Counted from the stretch's first letter, positions 1 to 12,347 are shown. The stretch is 64,000 bases of DNA from Bifiguratus adelaidae (GCA_002261195.1 MVBO01000079.1:1-64000); one strand, 5' to 3'. Numbers and translations: made by a program. Notes: generated from the sequence alone by a model not told the origin.

Positions 1-158
1 AGTACAACACAAGGGCATCGGGTGTTAAGAAATTTTGGGACCGGGTACAGGTGGAATGGAACAAAATACCTGCCGATTTGTGTGCGAAGCTAGTATCTAG
101 CATGCCTGATAGAGTCCAAGCTGTAATTGCAGCGAAGGGCGGCTACACCCAATACTAA
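1..158 (+). mobile_element. Tc1/mariner transposase, C-terminal end (cut by window edge)
   Basis: From base 3 the frame reads through a tail ending ...SMPDRVQAVIAAKGGYTQY and stops at TAA 156-158. Tc1-family transposases typically end with a tryptophan-rich helix, then a [S/R]MP-R-[ML/V]-QAVI-[AK]-K-GG-x-T-x-Y motif, and both are visible here (FWDRVQVEWNKI, then SMPDRVQAV). Only about 51 residues lie in the window; the DDE catalytic core and the left end would be upstream. The visible part has no internal stop, so the copy may be fairly young. A short inverted motif (gggaca-aaac-tgtccc, about 190-206) lies just after the stop and could belong to the terminal inverted repeat, but the other end is not visible and I cannot confirm it. 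Confidence 0.85.
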
Positions 159-2409
159 TAAATGGAGATTAAAGATTTCTGGTGGGTCGGGGACAAAACT
201 GTCCCAAGGAATGGCCCGTCTTCTAGGTTTAATTGTGACGGGACAAGAAGGTCTATGAAGCTGTAAACCGAGCATATGATAGGCAAACAAGCTGGGGGTG
301 GTTGTTGCGCAATGGCTGGTTAAAGCCAAATTAGGCAATCCTTGGGATGGTTTTGATTGCCACTGTACTCGAAGTTTAAGTGACAGTGGCATCCTAGTGA
401 GTTTCTACGGATTTTCAAAAGCTAGCACCACGCTCAAATATGTTTGAATTTCCTAAGCCAAAAAGTTCTGACTTACTGTAAGATTTCTCGAATTTGCTTA
501 GTCACTTCGTCCAATAATTCCTGTACAGTACATGTGGTGGCAGACATGCTAGCCGCCAGCCTCAGGCAAAAGAAAAGCGACCTAAATACTGTAATTGTTC
601 ATCCTAAACTCGCTTTCCAAGTTCATGGGGTACGTGGCAGCATTGTTTGCATGTGGGGACGCTCCTCCGGCAAAAAGGCTTCAGTAATAAAGTGGGAAAG
701 GCTGAATGGCTGCGAGTATCATTTGCCAAGATCAGATTGGGTTTACCGGTGCCATACCGTGCGATATCTGAGGTGAAGTTCCCATTGTTGTCTTCGTACA
801 ATGCAATACCAGCGACATTTTGGGCTACTGGTCCGGGGGAAGACGTTGTTGCCCCTCGTTATGTTCCACAACGGAGAGTAGCAACCGCGTGGGATGGATG
901 AGTTTGCTATCGGCGGGAGCCATGCCGGGCTGTCAAATCAAGAGCTTGCAAGCTCGACGTTTACCTGTATGCAGTCAAAAGCGCGATTGCGCGCTGTTTT
1001 CAGTATCAATGGCACTTGACAATGTCTGAGTTATGCGTTTGGATCTATTGGTACGTATGAAGCGTTTGTGAGTGCCCAATATCTGCTCATAGTGTTCGCA
1101 TACGACGTCTAAACGTGACAGTGACTATAAGGTCCATCGTTTTTGAAACAAGTCGTACTTCCGTGCGATTGAGCCGCGAAAGAAATTGTTTGAAGGTCAA
1201 GCGGCGTTTGATTGGCCGTGATGGACATGCAAGCGAGATGTAACACTGTGTCGTATTTGTTTAAGTATCTCAACTTCTCATACTAAGATTGCATCTGTCA
1301 AAAAGGAAATACTAGCGAAGCTCTGAACTCCTTCGGGGACCATTGAGAAAGCGTTTGATAAATTAAGGGCGGACGCCCACCTAAGCGCTAGTATTTGTCG
1401 ACTGATTTGATTGTGCGAATGACCGTCTGCCGGCGCAAGAGTGTGTCGTAGGCGTGATCTATACTTTCCCACATCCCTTGCCTTGGACGGCGATTGAGAC
1501 CTAACTTTGCGCTGCTGAGAGATTGTGCAGAAAAACAGGATGGTGTCTTATCTCGTAACAAGGAAATTATTAGGCTTAGGCTTTGGAAAGAAGAAATCTG
1601 CTCGTTCTCCGACAGGTTTGTGAGTCACTGTACCACCCATTTATAAGTGAAGCCAACCGAGCATTGCATACCGTAGTTGTGCAAGATGCAACTGGAGTAA
1701 CGCTACCATGTGTATTTCCACCAGAATGTCTTCATTCGCTCCAGCGAGCACAAAACAAAAATAAGCATAGAGAATGCGGCTTGTCAGATTCTCGGCAGAA
1801 GGGAGGGGGGAAAGAGATTTGCGTAGGCTTTGCACGTACAAGCTATCATTCAAGTGCACAAATGCCGATAATTCTCTCATAGAACTTGAAAGCCAGAACA
1901 AGAATGCATCGAGACAATCGAGCAAAAGACAACGCTCCTCTTGATAACCTGTCAAGCTGTGAGAGATCTAAGGATAGAGAGATACTGGAGCCGCGTGGTC
2001 AAAGGCAGCGAATAACATCATAGGTGCGCGTTCGCAATGAGATTGACATGCGTAGAATGATAACCTGAAGCGGATACTTCCGCGAAGGCAATCCCGTTTT
2101 GATTGCCCTGCACTAGCTTGAAGATATAAAGTTTCGCGACTTGTTTGAAAGGCGTCCCTTGCAACCGTATAAAGGCGCAAATATGACAAGAATGAACGCG
2201 CGCCAAGTCTCATGGTTAACAATGAACGCCTCAAATGCTCACCTGATGCAAATCGTGACCCGAATTTAAGGTTTCTTGGAAGATCAGACGCTGCAAGAGG
2301 GTCGACTCTTTTGACTGGTGACCGCGTATCGACTCCAGCTTGTTGCTTGTACCCTTGTACACTAGCTCCAATTACGCTGCTTCATTTGAGACCACCCGAA
2401 AGCCTCGAA
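159..2409. other. 2.25 kb with no gene I can support
   Basis: Only short open frames occur here, none with recognisable motifs, splice logic or coding-like composition. Part of the first few hundred bases is probably the right flank of the Tc1-type element. On the minus strand near 604-830 a frame with a plausible protein-like stretch (..YEDNNGNFTSDIARYGTGKPNLI..) is visible, but stops surround it and I recognise no family. The last few hundred bases must hold the promoter of the oxysterol-binding protein gene. Nothing else stands out. Confidence 0.5.
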
Positions 2410-3832
2410 ATGACCAAGAGTGTGATTGAGGACGCGAGCAATGGTGAATGCACTGAAGTGCTCGCTGATGAACCCAAGAGCATCATCTTGGGCATCATTG
2501 CGCAACTGAGCAAAGGAGCAGACTTGCACCGAGTGACTCTGCCTACCTTTGTCTTGGAACCGCGAAGTTTGCTGGAAAAGCTTTCTGACTTCATAAGGTA
2601 CGTTGCGGGTGCCTAGCGAGACGCGTTTTGACCAGACATTGTTGGCTGTTCCTACAGTCATCCAGATCTTATTATCGAGTAAGTGTCTTGCCAGTGGGTC
2701 TGGTATATGCTCATTGACAAAACTTCTCGGTTATTTAGCGTAAACAAAGTAGATGATCCTGTCGAACGCTTCGTTAGCGTCGTTCGCTTTTATTTGTCAG
2801 GTTGGCATATCAGGCCAAAGGTAGGAGCTTAGGCGCCACAAACTGCCAGACACTGAGTATACATGCGCTTTGCAGGGTGTGAAGAAGCCATACAACCCCA
2901 TACTCGGCGAGTTCTTCAAGTGTCAATACTGCTATCCCAATGATACCCGTGCAACATACATTGCCGAACAAGTTTCCCACCATCCACCTATCTCGGCCTT
3001 TCACATGGCATCCCCGGCTAATAATCTCATTGTTCGGGGGGAAATGCGGCCCAAGTCCAAGTTCTTGGGCAATAGCGTTGCAAGCATTTCGGACGGCATC
3101 ACGCACGTGGAGTTCACCGACAGGAAGGAGACTTATGATATTGCGTACCCCAACGTGTATGCAAGAGGAATTGTGTTTGGCACTATGATAATGGAGCTTG
3201 CCGATACTAGCAGTGTACGCTGCAAACAAACAGATTTAATTTGTGAGCTGGAATTCAAAGCGAAAGGCTACTTTTCTGGAAGTTACAATATGCTCTGCGG
3301 CGTTATCAAGCGGGTGTCAACTGGAGAGAAGCTTTACGAGCTCTCAGGCAAATGGTCCGAGATCCTATATATCAAAGATTGCAAGACTGGAGAAAAGCGG
3401 GAATTCTTCAATGCTCTCAAAGCCAAAATTATCCCGAAAGCTTGTCTGCCACTAGAAAAGCAAGACTGGAATGAATCGAGACGGTAGGTCTTTTGATGCG
3501 TTTGCGAGTCAACCACCGCTTACGGAAGTAAACCATCTCATAGGCTTTGGAATGATGTCACGACCGCGCTGAAGGCCAACAATATCGACGCGGCAACAGC
3601 AGCCAAGTCAGCAATTGAAGACGATCAGAGAGCCCGACGGAAAGAGCAGGAGGCGAACAATGCTCAACATGAAGCCAGATTTTTTAGACATATACCAGGA
3701 GTACTTGGTAAGAACTCGGGTCCTGGCGAGTGGGTATTGAAGTCGGAGGGGTGAGTCATTTAATCTTCGTCAACCTATTTTGCTGATTGTTCTCTCAGCC
3801 TATCAGACCTTGATAGCTTTGTCCAATTTTGA
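2410..3832 (+). CDS. Oxysterol-binding protein-related protein (short, Kes1/Osh4-like)
   Basis: A lipid-transfer protein of the ORP family, which moves sterol and PI4P between membranes. The ORP signature EQVSHHPP is at about residues 127-134, after the typical WHIRPKGVKKPYNPILGE(F)F block. No PH or ankyrin domain is seen upstream, so this is the short ORD-only type. Inferred exons: 2410-2597, 2658-2678 (only 21 nt, giving SHPDLII), 2739-2820, 2876-3483, 3544-3750, 3799-3832. They join in frame to 379 residues, close to yeast Kes1. The last intron has good GTGAGT and CTCAG sites; if it is retained, a stop at 3752-3754 shortens the protein by about 11 residues. The start ATG 2410 begins MTKSVIED. 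The frame stays open further upstream but that part does not resemble the family. The gene is convergent with SSN6. Confidence 0.9.
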
Positions 3833-4158
3833 CAAAGATTCGGTCACGAAGTAAACAGCACCGTTCCAGATAGGAAGGCACAAACTTGCGTAGCGTTTGG
3901 TTCTTAATTATCCTTTCATTTGCACCCAGGCCGGTTTCAAGATCTGGACAGGAAGACCTATTGTATATTCTAGGGCTACTACAAATACATGTTGACCTGA
4001 TGGCGAACAAGCGTACTCGCAAATTACTTCCTGCCCTTCGAGGACTATGTAATGCGGACTGAATATATGTGCTTGGTCGAAGTTTTATCACAAGAAGTTG
4101 TTCTCTATTAGTCCCTATATACGCAAATACTACACGGGTGTCTCACACTGAATGACCG
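3833..4158. other. Convergent 3' flanks
   Basis: This gap lies between two converging genes and should hold both 3' untranslated regions. No gene, repeat or RNA is seen. Confidence 0.6.
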
Positions 4159-7100
4159 TCATGACATGGCTTCGCTAGAGACCTCTTTTGCTGATCCGTC
4201 TGTACGAATAGTCTCTTTGCTGTTGTTTTCTGGGGCTATTGGCTTCTCATCTCCGGTCGAACCCTGCAAATTTGCGCTACCGTCGACGTTCTCTGCCTTT
4301 GGAGGCGTAAAGCTATCCGACTCTTTGTTGTCCGGAGCATCCTCCTTGGTTTTCTTCTCCTTGATACCCAATGCTGCATCTTCGGCACTCTCTTGCCGTG
4401 GTCTTTTCTGCCCGTGGCTATCTTCTTCGCTTACGTTCATGTCTGCGGGGGTGTTCACATCCGGCGTTGCTGCCTGATCGGCACACTCTTCATGACTTGC
4501 TACAGCTTTCTGTTGCTTCTGAGATCCTCCAACATTTCCACCAGAAGCTATCTCCTCCACAATCTCCTCTTCCTCCTCTTCGTCATCCTCCTCTTCGCGA
4601 TCTTGAACCTGGTTGCTCTTTATCTCGGTCTCAGCGCCCTTTCTTGACTTTTTATGAGAGACGCCCTTGTCTGACATATGTTCATCATCGGCGGTCGCAT
4701 CGGCTTGTTCGACGGGATACCCTTCACCCTCGCTGTCGTAATCCTCATCCAACTGTCTCCGTTTGACATCTGCCTCACCGTCGCGAGTCTCAAGATGTGT
4801 GACATTGGTATACTCCGGCTTTTCGGCTGTTTCCTTTGACAACTCTTTTGCAGGTTCTGAGTGCTGGCCGATCGATTGATCTTCCGTAACCATTGGTGAT
4901 ACATTAGCGGCAGCAGCGGAAGGCTGACTCGGAGCTTCGACGGCGGCTGGCATGGTTTCCGTGGACATCGAAGTATAAGATGTACTGACATTCCCATTAC
5001 GATCGTTACGTTCGCTTTTCGGAGCGGGTTTACCGGCATCCGTCTGATTCTGATCATGTCGAGCTTCCATTGGGTTCATCTGGATGCTGTCGGAAGGCGT
5101 GGGGGCCATGCCACCGCCATCGCCGATGTCAGGAATGCGTGGATGACCTTGATGATATCTAAGGGAATCTTGTGAAGGTTGCTGTGATAGGAGACCGCCC
5201 TCGGCGGGATGAACCTGCAAAATCGAAGGCATGAGCACACAAGATTGAAAATGCCTCTATTTTACTCACGTTAGCATCTTCCTTGACGTGAGAGGAAGGC
5301 AGCATGGGAGGCATACTGGGCGGAGGCTGATTAGGATGCATGTAAGGCTGACCAGAAGCTTGTGGACCCGACATATTTGATCCATATGCCGAAGGATCTT
5401 GTGGTTCTGGTATGGCTTGTCCTTGTTGAGGAGAATGCCCATTCGGTTGACCAGATGTGTTGCTACTCCCGTTCACACCTCCCCGCGACAGTATATCGAT
5501 TCGCTGGCGAATGGCACCGTTGTTTGGATCAAGTTCGAGCGCTTTGCTATACGCATCCAAGGCATCGGAAGCCTGATTGTTACAACTTTCGTACAGAGTG
5601 CCAAGGTTGAACCAGACTTCCGAGATATACGGATTAAGTTTGATTGCCCGAGAATAAGCGTCGAGGGCGTCTCGATATTGCCGTATCTGATAATAAAGCA
5701 CACCAATTGAACACCAAAATGTGGGGTTGCGAGCATCGCGATAGACCGCTTGCTGATAAGCTTCATAAGCTTTAGAATAATTCTGCTGAACCATATAGCA
5801 TCGACCAAGGAGATACCATGATTGCGGGTCATTGCTGTCGGATTTCAAGGATCGGGTCAAGAAGGTGACGGCTTGTTCTTGGTTACTAAACGGAGCTGAA
5901 GGCTGATGGTACAACCATCCCAACTGCTGTAGAACTTTGGCATGGTCTGGCGTCTCATGTAGTACGCGTTCATATGCATCGCGTGCCTGCAAAAAGTCTT
6001 TTTGTTGCTCGTAGACATGAGCCATCTGAAACCATATATCCGTTTCAGTAAGGGGTCTCGGCGGATTGTGTAGAATATAGCGGAAGCACTGTTTTATACT
6101 TCTGATCAGCCAAAGATCGAGAGCGTGTTATGACTAGTCCAACTTACCGATAGACTTAGTTCGAGCTTATTCAACTGCTTGTATATTATGCCAAGTCTGA
6201 AGTAAATCTCATTTGCCTTGTCGAATTGTGGGTCCATTTTGATGACGGCAGAAAAGGCATCTTCCGCAAGTTCAAAAGAACCGTAACGGTCATAGAGTAT
6301 TCCAATACCGTACCAGAGCTTAGGATCCTACATGCATTGGTCAGCACGACGTCCATTGCCGTGGATGCAGGTACGGAATTGCAACACGCTTGCGTACCTT
6401 TGGACTCTTCAAGTGATACAAAGCTTGTTGGTACGCATTGTAAGCTTCTTGGAGCTGATCCGTCATCAAGTGACAATGCCCTAATGCGCTCCAAATCTCG
6501 CCATTTGTCTCATTCAAATGCAATATACGCTTGAAGTATTCAATTGCCTGAGCAGAAGGAAGTAAGTCTCGAGCTTCATGTCAGCCAGCAAACAAGATTA
6601 TTACCGCGCTGAAGTTCTCCTTGGCTCGAAGTACTCCGGCGGCGCCTTCAAGCGCTTGTATAGAGTAAGGATTGTGTCGCAAAGCGCTTTCATACGCGCT
6701 TAATGCTCGCTCGTGATCATTTTGTAGTGTAGCGATGTTGGCAATCTGAATCCAAGTCTGCTCGTTTGCTTGACTCAGCAACTGTAGAGGAGAGGCCTGC
6801 ACCGGCTGCTGTTGTACCGGTGGAACCTGAGCATTAACTATCATAGGAGTGGTCGACGCATTGCCAGGAGGATGTCCGGCGGCTGGACCGGCTGGTACCG
6901 GAGGAGTGTCGTAATTATGAGTGGATCGCGCACCGACGGCGACGCCGCCAGACGATGACGGAGGAGGCGGCGGAGGATTAGCCGTGTGCTGTTGGGCGTG
7001 TATCATGGGTCCATAAGACTGCGTGACGGGGTATGAGCCAGCCGGATGCGGAGGCGGATGACCTGATTGCATCGGTTCGTGTTGCTGAGGTAAAAGAGAT

Positions 7101-7255
7101 GAGGTTGGCTGCGCTTGATGACTACCAGGCACACGATCCAGGTAGGGCTGAGGCGATGGCGGAGCACGATTTGTCACCAAGGGAGATCGTCTATGTACAG
7201 GATGCGGAGAAGCGGACTGTTGATAGTGTGAAGGTGGACGCAAACCTGTTGCCAT
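4159..7255 (-). CDS. SSN6: Ssn6/Cyc8-type TPR transcriptional corepressor
   Basis: Tetratricopeptide-repeat subunit of the Tup1-Ssn6 general corepressor. Exons 7255-6605, 6547-6398, 6327-6148, 6088-5270 and 5214-4159 join in phase 0 to 951 residues. The N-terminus is Pro/Gln/Ser-rich and disordered (about 1-160). An array of about ten TPRs follows from roughly residue 165 to 480; typical units are TWIQIANIATLQNDHERALSAY and SWYLLGRCYMVQQNYSKAYE. The C-terminal third is disordered, with Gln/Pro-rich segments and an acidic run of Asp/Glu near residues 800-815. Ssn6 proteins share this layout: TPRs near the N-terminus and low-complexity ends. The start codon faces the MscS channel gene across about 255 bp that contain two CRE-type sites. 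All introns fall between TPR-coding blocks or just after them. Confidence 0.93.
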
Positions 7256-7334
7256 GCGATAGGGATCTAGGCGTGTCTGCGATTGCTAGCCGTCGACAAT
7301 GTCAACGCGACTTCCGCGAACCAACTGAGAACGC

Positions 7335-7376
7335 TGACGTCACAGGCTTCAAAAGTAAAATAGGTGTGACGTCACA
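7335..7376. promoter_or_regulatory. Two perfect CRE palindromes in the SSN6/MscS divergent promoter
   Basis: TGACGTCA occurs at 7335-7342 and again at 7367-7374; the second lies in the longer palindrome TGTGACGTCACA (7365-7376). Their centres are 32 bp apart, about three helical turns. This octamer is the classical binding site of ATF/CREB-type bZIP proteins (Atf1, Sko1). In yeast Sko1 recruits Tup1-Ssn6 to such sites, so autoregulation of SSN6 is possible but is inference. Confidence 0.7.
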
Positions 7377-7510
7377 CTCAAACCAGTTCAAATGAACATT
7401 TTCCTTTTTCTGTCAAGTTATCTCCCCCCTGGGTTTCGCATCCTTCTGTTCGTCTGTCAGACTCTCTTTTTGTGTATATTCGCTCTTTCTCTGCTGTGAC
7501 TTATAGGTGC

Positions 7511-10133
7511 ATGTCCACTGCACCCGTTAACGAACAGTCTGCCTTACTGTACGAGGATATTCCTTTGCGCCGCGAATATCCCCAGCCACCTATGGAACAA
7601 AGTACGACCCCTTCCGCTCACTCCAACGCGTCGCCACCTCCCGAGTACCAGAATCGGCAAGAGAATGATCCAAATGATGCATACTATGAGGAAGAAGTCT
7701 ACAAAAAGGAGAAAAGGAGATCGTTTCTCTATCGCGGTATCGTCTATTTGAAGAATTTATCAATGATTACCCGGGTTGTCTTTGTCTACATCATCCCAGT
7801 ATGGATCGTGCTGGCTATTCCGATCGTTCTCGGTTTTGTATTATTCCCAAAGGCGTTGATTGGTGGAGTGCCTTTGGGATGGTGGGGAGTGTATTTCGCC
7901 ATCTTTTGTACGGCGTTCTTTGGAGCGCGGATTCCAATGCACTATGTTCCTAACATCATCCAATGGTTCTTTGGAACGCTGGACATCCAGACCAAGACCT
8001 ATATGGGTAAGTGACTGCTACTGGTGGATCAACGTCAAACTGACGATGAACGGCGATTGTTTAGACTACGCACGCTACACGCAGACATACCTTGCTTATG
8101 TCGTGTTCGCCGTCATTGCGAACGTTGCTTACTATCCGATCGTCGTCGTTCACAATAACCAAGGCGGTAGATATCAAAGCTACGACCAAATAATACAAAA
8201 GCTGCTGGGAATTATGCTCATTGGTTCGGTTATCTGGGCGGTGGAGAAACTCTTGTTGCAAGCATTGGCACTCACGTTTCACAAAAAGCAGTATCGCGAT
8301 CGCATCGAAACCTCAAAGTTTCACATGGCCATCTTGACTCGTCTAAATCAAACATCTGAGAAGATCTTGCACTACCGTGCCCAGCAAACAGTGTCCAGTT
8401 CAGGACTCTCTACACCCATGGCGGTCATGGCAACGCAAGGAGCAAAGAATTTGCTGTGGACTGCCAGGATGCTGGCTGGTAAAGCTGCCTCGACAATCGG
8501 AAACATTGCCGCCGAAGTTACTGGCAATTCGCTTGAAGACGATGCTGACATTTTGAACTTTATATTCTCCACTGCTGACGCACGCCGCTTGGCGCAACAC
8601 ATTTACCGGGCGTACGTTCCCAAATCGCGTCAGTACCTTCTTCTAAGCGACTTCCTTCCTGCCTTCGATAATGATGAAGAATACACGGAGCAGGTGTTCG
8701 CGGCCTTCGACAAAGATGGCAGTAGGGACTTGACCAAGGAGGAGCTCACAATCGCTGTCGTTGAGATGTACAAGGATAGGAAGTCGATTGTTGCCTCCAT
8801 GCGTGATCTTGACTCGGCTGTGGGCAAGTTGGACTCTATTCTTATGGCAATCATGTTTGTGATTTTGATCCTGGTCATTGTTGCGTTCTTTGACGTCAAC
8901 TTCGGCTCCTACGTTGCAGCCGTTGGATCGACAGTCTTGTCTATCAGTTTCGTCATCTCCCCGACAGCGCAGCAAATCATGACCGATATTCTCTTCCTCT
9001 TTGTCAGTCATCCATTCGATGTTGGCGACCGCGTAGACATTGACGCAGAGTCCTATACGGTGAAGGAGATGGGCTTGCTAAACACAATCTTCGATCGTTC
9101 GGATGGCAAGGAAGTCTACTTCCCCAATTACATACTTGCCACCAAGCCGATCCTTAACATTAGGCGTTCTGGCATTATGGGAGAGGCTGTGTCTTTGAGC
9201 ATCAACATGGACACGAGCTTTGAACAAATTGAACAGCTCCGTCTCAAGATGAACGCATTCCTAGAGACAGAACCCAAGGAGTTCTTTCCGACGACTGATA
9301 TAACTATTGCTGATTTCGAAGATTTGCAATTGATGAAGATTTCGATCGCCATTCCTCACAAGAGCAATTGGCAAGACATCGGCAAGGCGGCCCAGCGCAG
9401 AAACAAGTTCATGTGTGTTCTCAAATCAGCGATTGCGGAGCTTGGTATTCAGTATCAGCCAAAGACTCTTCGCTATCGCAAAATGACCGAAGACACCGTT
9501 CAACCAGCACTGATCTCAACTCCAACGCAGCCAGCATCTGGGGAAAGAGATAGCTCCAATGGTGAAGGTACCGTTGAAGGTACCATTACCGTGACAGAAC
9601 CACCCAAATACACTGATCTTGGCGTGAAGAGCGATGCCCTGGATTTCGTCCAAGATGCTATGGATGATCGTAGGAACCAGCGACTCGAATCCATAGCGGA
9701 GGATGAGGCGATTACATCAGACCGTGACTACCTCTCTCCTTTAAGTAACATACGCAGTCGCAGCCAAAGCATCAGGCGCTCCAATTCGCGCAGTCGATCG
9801 ATCAACCGGTCAATCGGCCGTCGTAGCAATGATACGACCCGAAGCCGAGGCAAAGCATCTGACCATGGTGCCACGTATGAAATGATGCCAACAATCGAGT
9901 CGGGTAATCTTGCGCGCAACAGTAGTCTTCGCTACCATCCCAGTTATAGAGCCGGCAGCGGTCAAAGTGGATCACGCAATCTCGGTGAGGGAGCAGGTTC
10001 CCGGAGCTTGAGCAACGATGTCGGTAGTCCATCCTCAGGAGATTATTTCTCCTCACAAATGGCTGTACAAACTCAACAACAGCAAGCGGTCTCTAATGCT
10101 CAAATGTATCAGGACATGAGCAACAACATGTGA
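7511..10133 (+). CDS. EF-hand MscS-type mechanosensitive ion channel
   Basis: Membrane channel related to S. pombe Msy1/Msy2, which sit in internal (ER) membranes and shape calcium responses to hypo-osmotic shock. Exons 7511-8006 and 8065-10133 give 854 residues. Membrane segments are visible at about 86-112, 122-141, 172-194, 214-235 and 422-440. An EF-hand loop (DKDGSRDLTKEE) lies near residue 380, between the N-terminal membrane segments and the pore. The MscS pore and beta domain follows (VAAVGSTVLSISF.., then FDVGDRVDID). The N-terminus (1-80) is Pro-rich. The last 200 residues are disordered, with a Ser/Arg-rich stretch and a Gln run near the end. ATG 7511 is preferred over the upstream frame because MSTAPVNEQ matches a cytosolic tail. 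A polyadenylation-type AATAAA is at 10361-10366. Confidence 0.92.
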
Positions 10134-10461
10134 AAGTCGACACACAACATTCTCTTGATCGCTGATGTTTAAACACTCTGCATTTTCGGGAGCGTCTCGG
10201 TAAGGACCTACCCATATTATATATCTGCTTCAGGTCTTCGAGCTGGTCTCGTTGCCCGCCCCTTGCAATCATTCGGCCCATTTGTGATTACTCCTCACAT
10301 TCGCCTTCCAGTCGCTGGTCGTCTATATACATAAATGTGATGTTCAAATACCCGATGGGAAATAAAGAACTATGCTCTGCGATTAATTATCATTGATTAC
10401 ACCGACTATTGGTAAGTCCCACTGCGTCATTGACACTCCCCATTTCACACATATGTCGATT
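10134..10461. terminator. Convergent 3' region with AATAAA
   Basis: The 328 bp between the stops of the channel gene and the WD40 gene hold AATAAA at 10361-10366, about 230 nt past the channel stop. It fits a polyadenylation signal for the plus-strand gene. No other feature is seen. Confidence 0.5.
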
Positions 10462-11926
10462 TTAAATCGTTGACCCCACTGCAAAGCTGCGCCGTACAAC
10501 AGTGTCAAGTTCGTATTCGTGAACGGCATGTTCTAAGCCAACAAATAGTCGACGACTGTCCGGAGTGAACGATAAACCGCTAATGTTGACATCGAGACTA
10601 CTTTCATCTGGAGCTACGCGAATGGATTGTTGAGCATTGAACGTTCGCGCGTCGACGATGTGGATATAGGATTCGTGCTAAACAGAGAATGTCTGAGAAT
10701 GGCATCGATGCGCAATCAACCTACTTCTGTATAAGCCAATAGGTCTAGGGAACCCGAGGATGAAAATTTCACGCAACGCGTCGCGTTTTTGGAATAGGTT
10801 TGCTGCCAAACGGAGTCTTAATGCCACTGATAATCAATCCAAGCATGTTAAGTACCTCTCGTGTCCCTAGCTCGCAAATCTTGCGCATCGCCTTGATGTC
10901 GTACACATTGACAATCCCATCCTGACTTGCGACGGCGAATATCTCCGATCGCTGATTCCATGAACATGAAAAACTGGATTCTCGGGAGCCTAACAATATG
11001 CATGAACACGTTATTGACGCACCATGCATGCACGTACCCGTGAACGTGTGGCGGCGAACGTAGGACCCAGATTTCGATACATCGTACAAAAACACTTGAT
11101 TGGTATCTCCAACGGCCACCATGTGTCGTCCGTCCGGGCTCATCGAAGCTAGGTTACACGGATGTTCAGCATCATGTAGGAGAGGATGACAAGAATAAGC
11201 CTACCGCAATTGACTGCTGTAGGAAGGGCAATTGTCGCTTGCTTTTGCATGATGGGTAAATCATATACTTTGATCGTTTGGTCATTGTTGCAAACCATCA
11301 TTTGTATCTTTTCTGGATACCCCGGATTGGGTGTGATGGCAATCGAGTTATTGATGGATCCGCCTACACACGTACTGATGGCCCTATCATTCCAATGAGA
11401 CAACAAGATGAATCATGCCTTTCTAGCCTACCAAGTTGAATTTAAGTCTCTGACAATCAGTTGACTACGGTGGCCTCCAGCCGCCAGGTATCCATGTCTA
11501 CATCAACGACAATTAAAAGACAGATACGTGTACCACAGGCTGATTGTACTCACGCGCAAGCCAATGCTGTGGGTTTGAAGGATAAATCTTCCAATAACCT
11601 GTACACTCGCTTGGTGGTAACATTATACTGTACCCATGTAAGCACCAGTTGCCACAACCCAAGACGACCTACTTGGTACACATTGTTATCGCAAGGGTAG
11701 ATGAGTTTCTTGTCGTCGGTACAAAGCAAGAGATCGCGTAATTGCCTGGAGCCAAATCAGCCTCGTGTAACCTGGAGAACAATGGGCCGGGGGCTTACCA
11801 GTGTTGTATGGTGATGCGGAGGGGATAAATCTTGGGTGGAGCGCGCACAAAGACGCACTCGTTGCTATATGACGCGTCGGTGAATTTTCCACCGTTGTTG
11901 GTCTCGAACCGATGCAATATGATCAC
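10462..11926 (-). CDS. Fungal WD40-repeat protein (DUF2415-like); 5' exon not found
   Basis: A chain of short exons on the minus strand encodes a WD40 propeller of about 340 visible residues. Repeats end in the usual WD-like strands: IVRDLNST, IKVYDLP, VFLYDVSKS, VNVYDIKA and IHIVDART. The start PPKIYPLRITIQHWQLRDLL and the block RCVKFSSSGSLDLLAYTE..HIVDARTF resemble the uncharacterised fungal WD40 family carrying the DUF2415 motif; this is from memory of the family, not a search. Exons I can place run from about 11926 down to the TAA at 10462-10464, with roughly eight introns. One acceptor near 10819 was chosen because it alone keeps phase. The frame upstream of GTG 11926 is closed by a stop, so a first exon with the ATG must lie further up (11930-12200). 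Function unknown. Confidence 0.72.
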
Positions 11927-12347
11927 CTACCCTATCAGCGGTTGGTGTACTGAGATGGTCATGTACTCGTACAAGCTCTTGTGTTGTCGGTGATAAAGCT
12001 GACAATCACCGCCTCAGCGTGACAAGGTTGTCGAGATTCCTTACTCGCGGCCGGCAAAAACTGTAGATACGTATAGGAAAAAGTAAGGCTTCGATTTACA
12101 ATGAATGTCAGGATGTTTGGGCGATTTCACAAGACTTGCTCAGTCCTTGGTTCATGTCCACTGAATGTCCGAGACAGAATGTTTGCCACGGTTGCCGAAC
12201 AAACATCGCTGAGATGACGTGCATCGACTCTGCCTAATTATGTGATGGGCAAAGGCATTCATGCAAGCGACTGAAATTCAAATGTCTCACGTTTGCGCAG
12301 ATGGAAAATTTTGAACAATGGGTTGGGCCGCGTGGTTTATGATCTAG
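11927..12347. other. Gap between WD40 gene and MTR10
   Basis: About 420 bp. It should hold the missing first exon and promoter of the WD40 gene and the 3' end of MTR10. A possible donor (GCGA/gtaagg on the minus strand, near 12043) exists, but no ATG in a matching frame could be fixed. Confidence 0.4.

Noticed and set aside
1583-1882. 99-codon frame upstream of the oxysterol-binding protein
   Set aside because: No similarity to any family I know, no splice partners, and an overlapping frame of equal length on the other strand.
3751-3754. Stop TGA 3752-3754 as the end of the oxysterol-binding protein
   Set aside because: A good GTGAGT/CTCAG intron spans it and gives an in-frame total. Not fully excluded, so noted in the feature.
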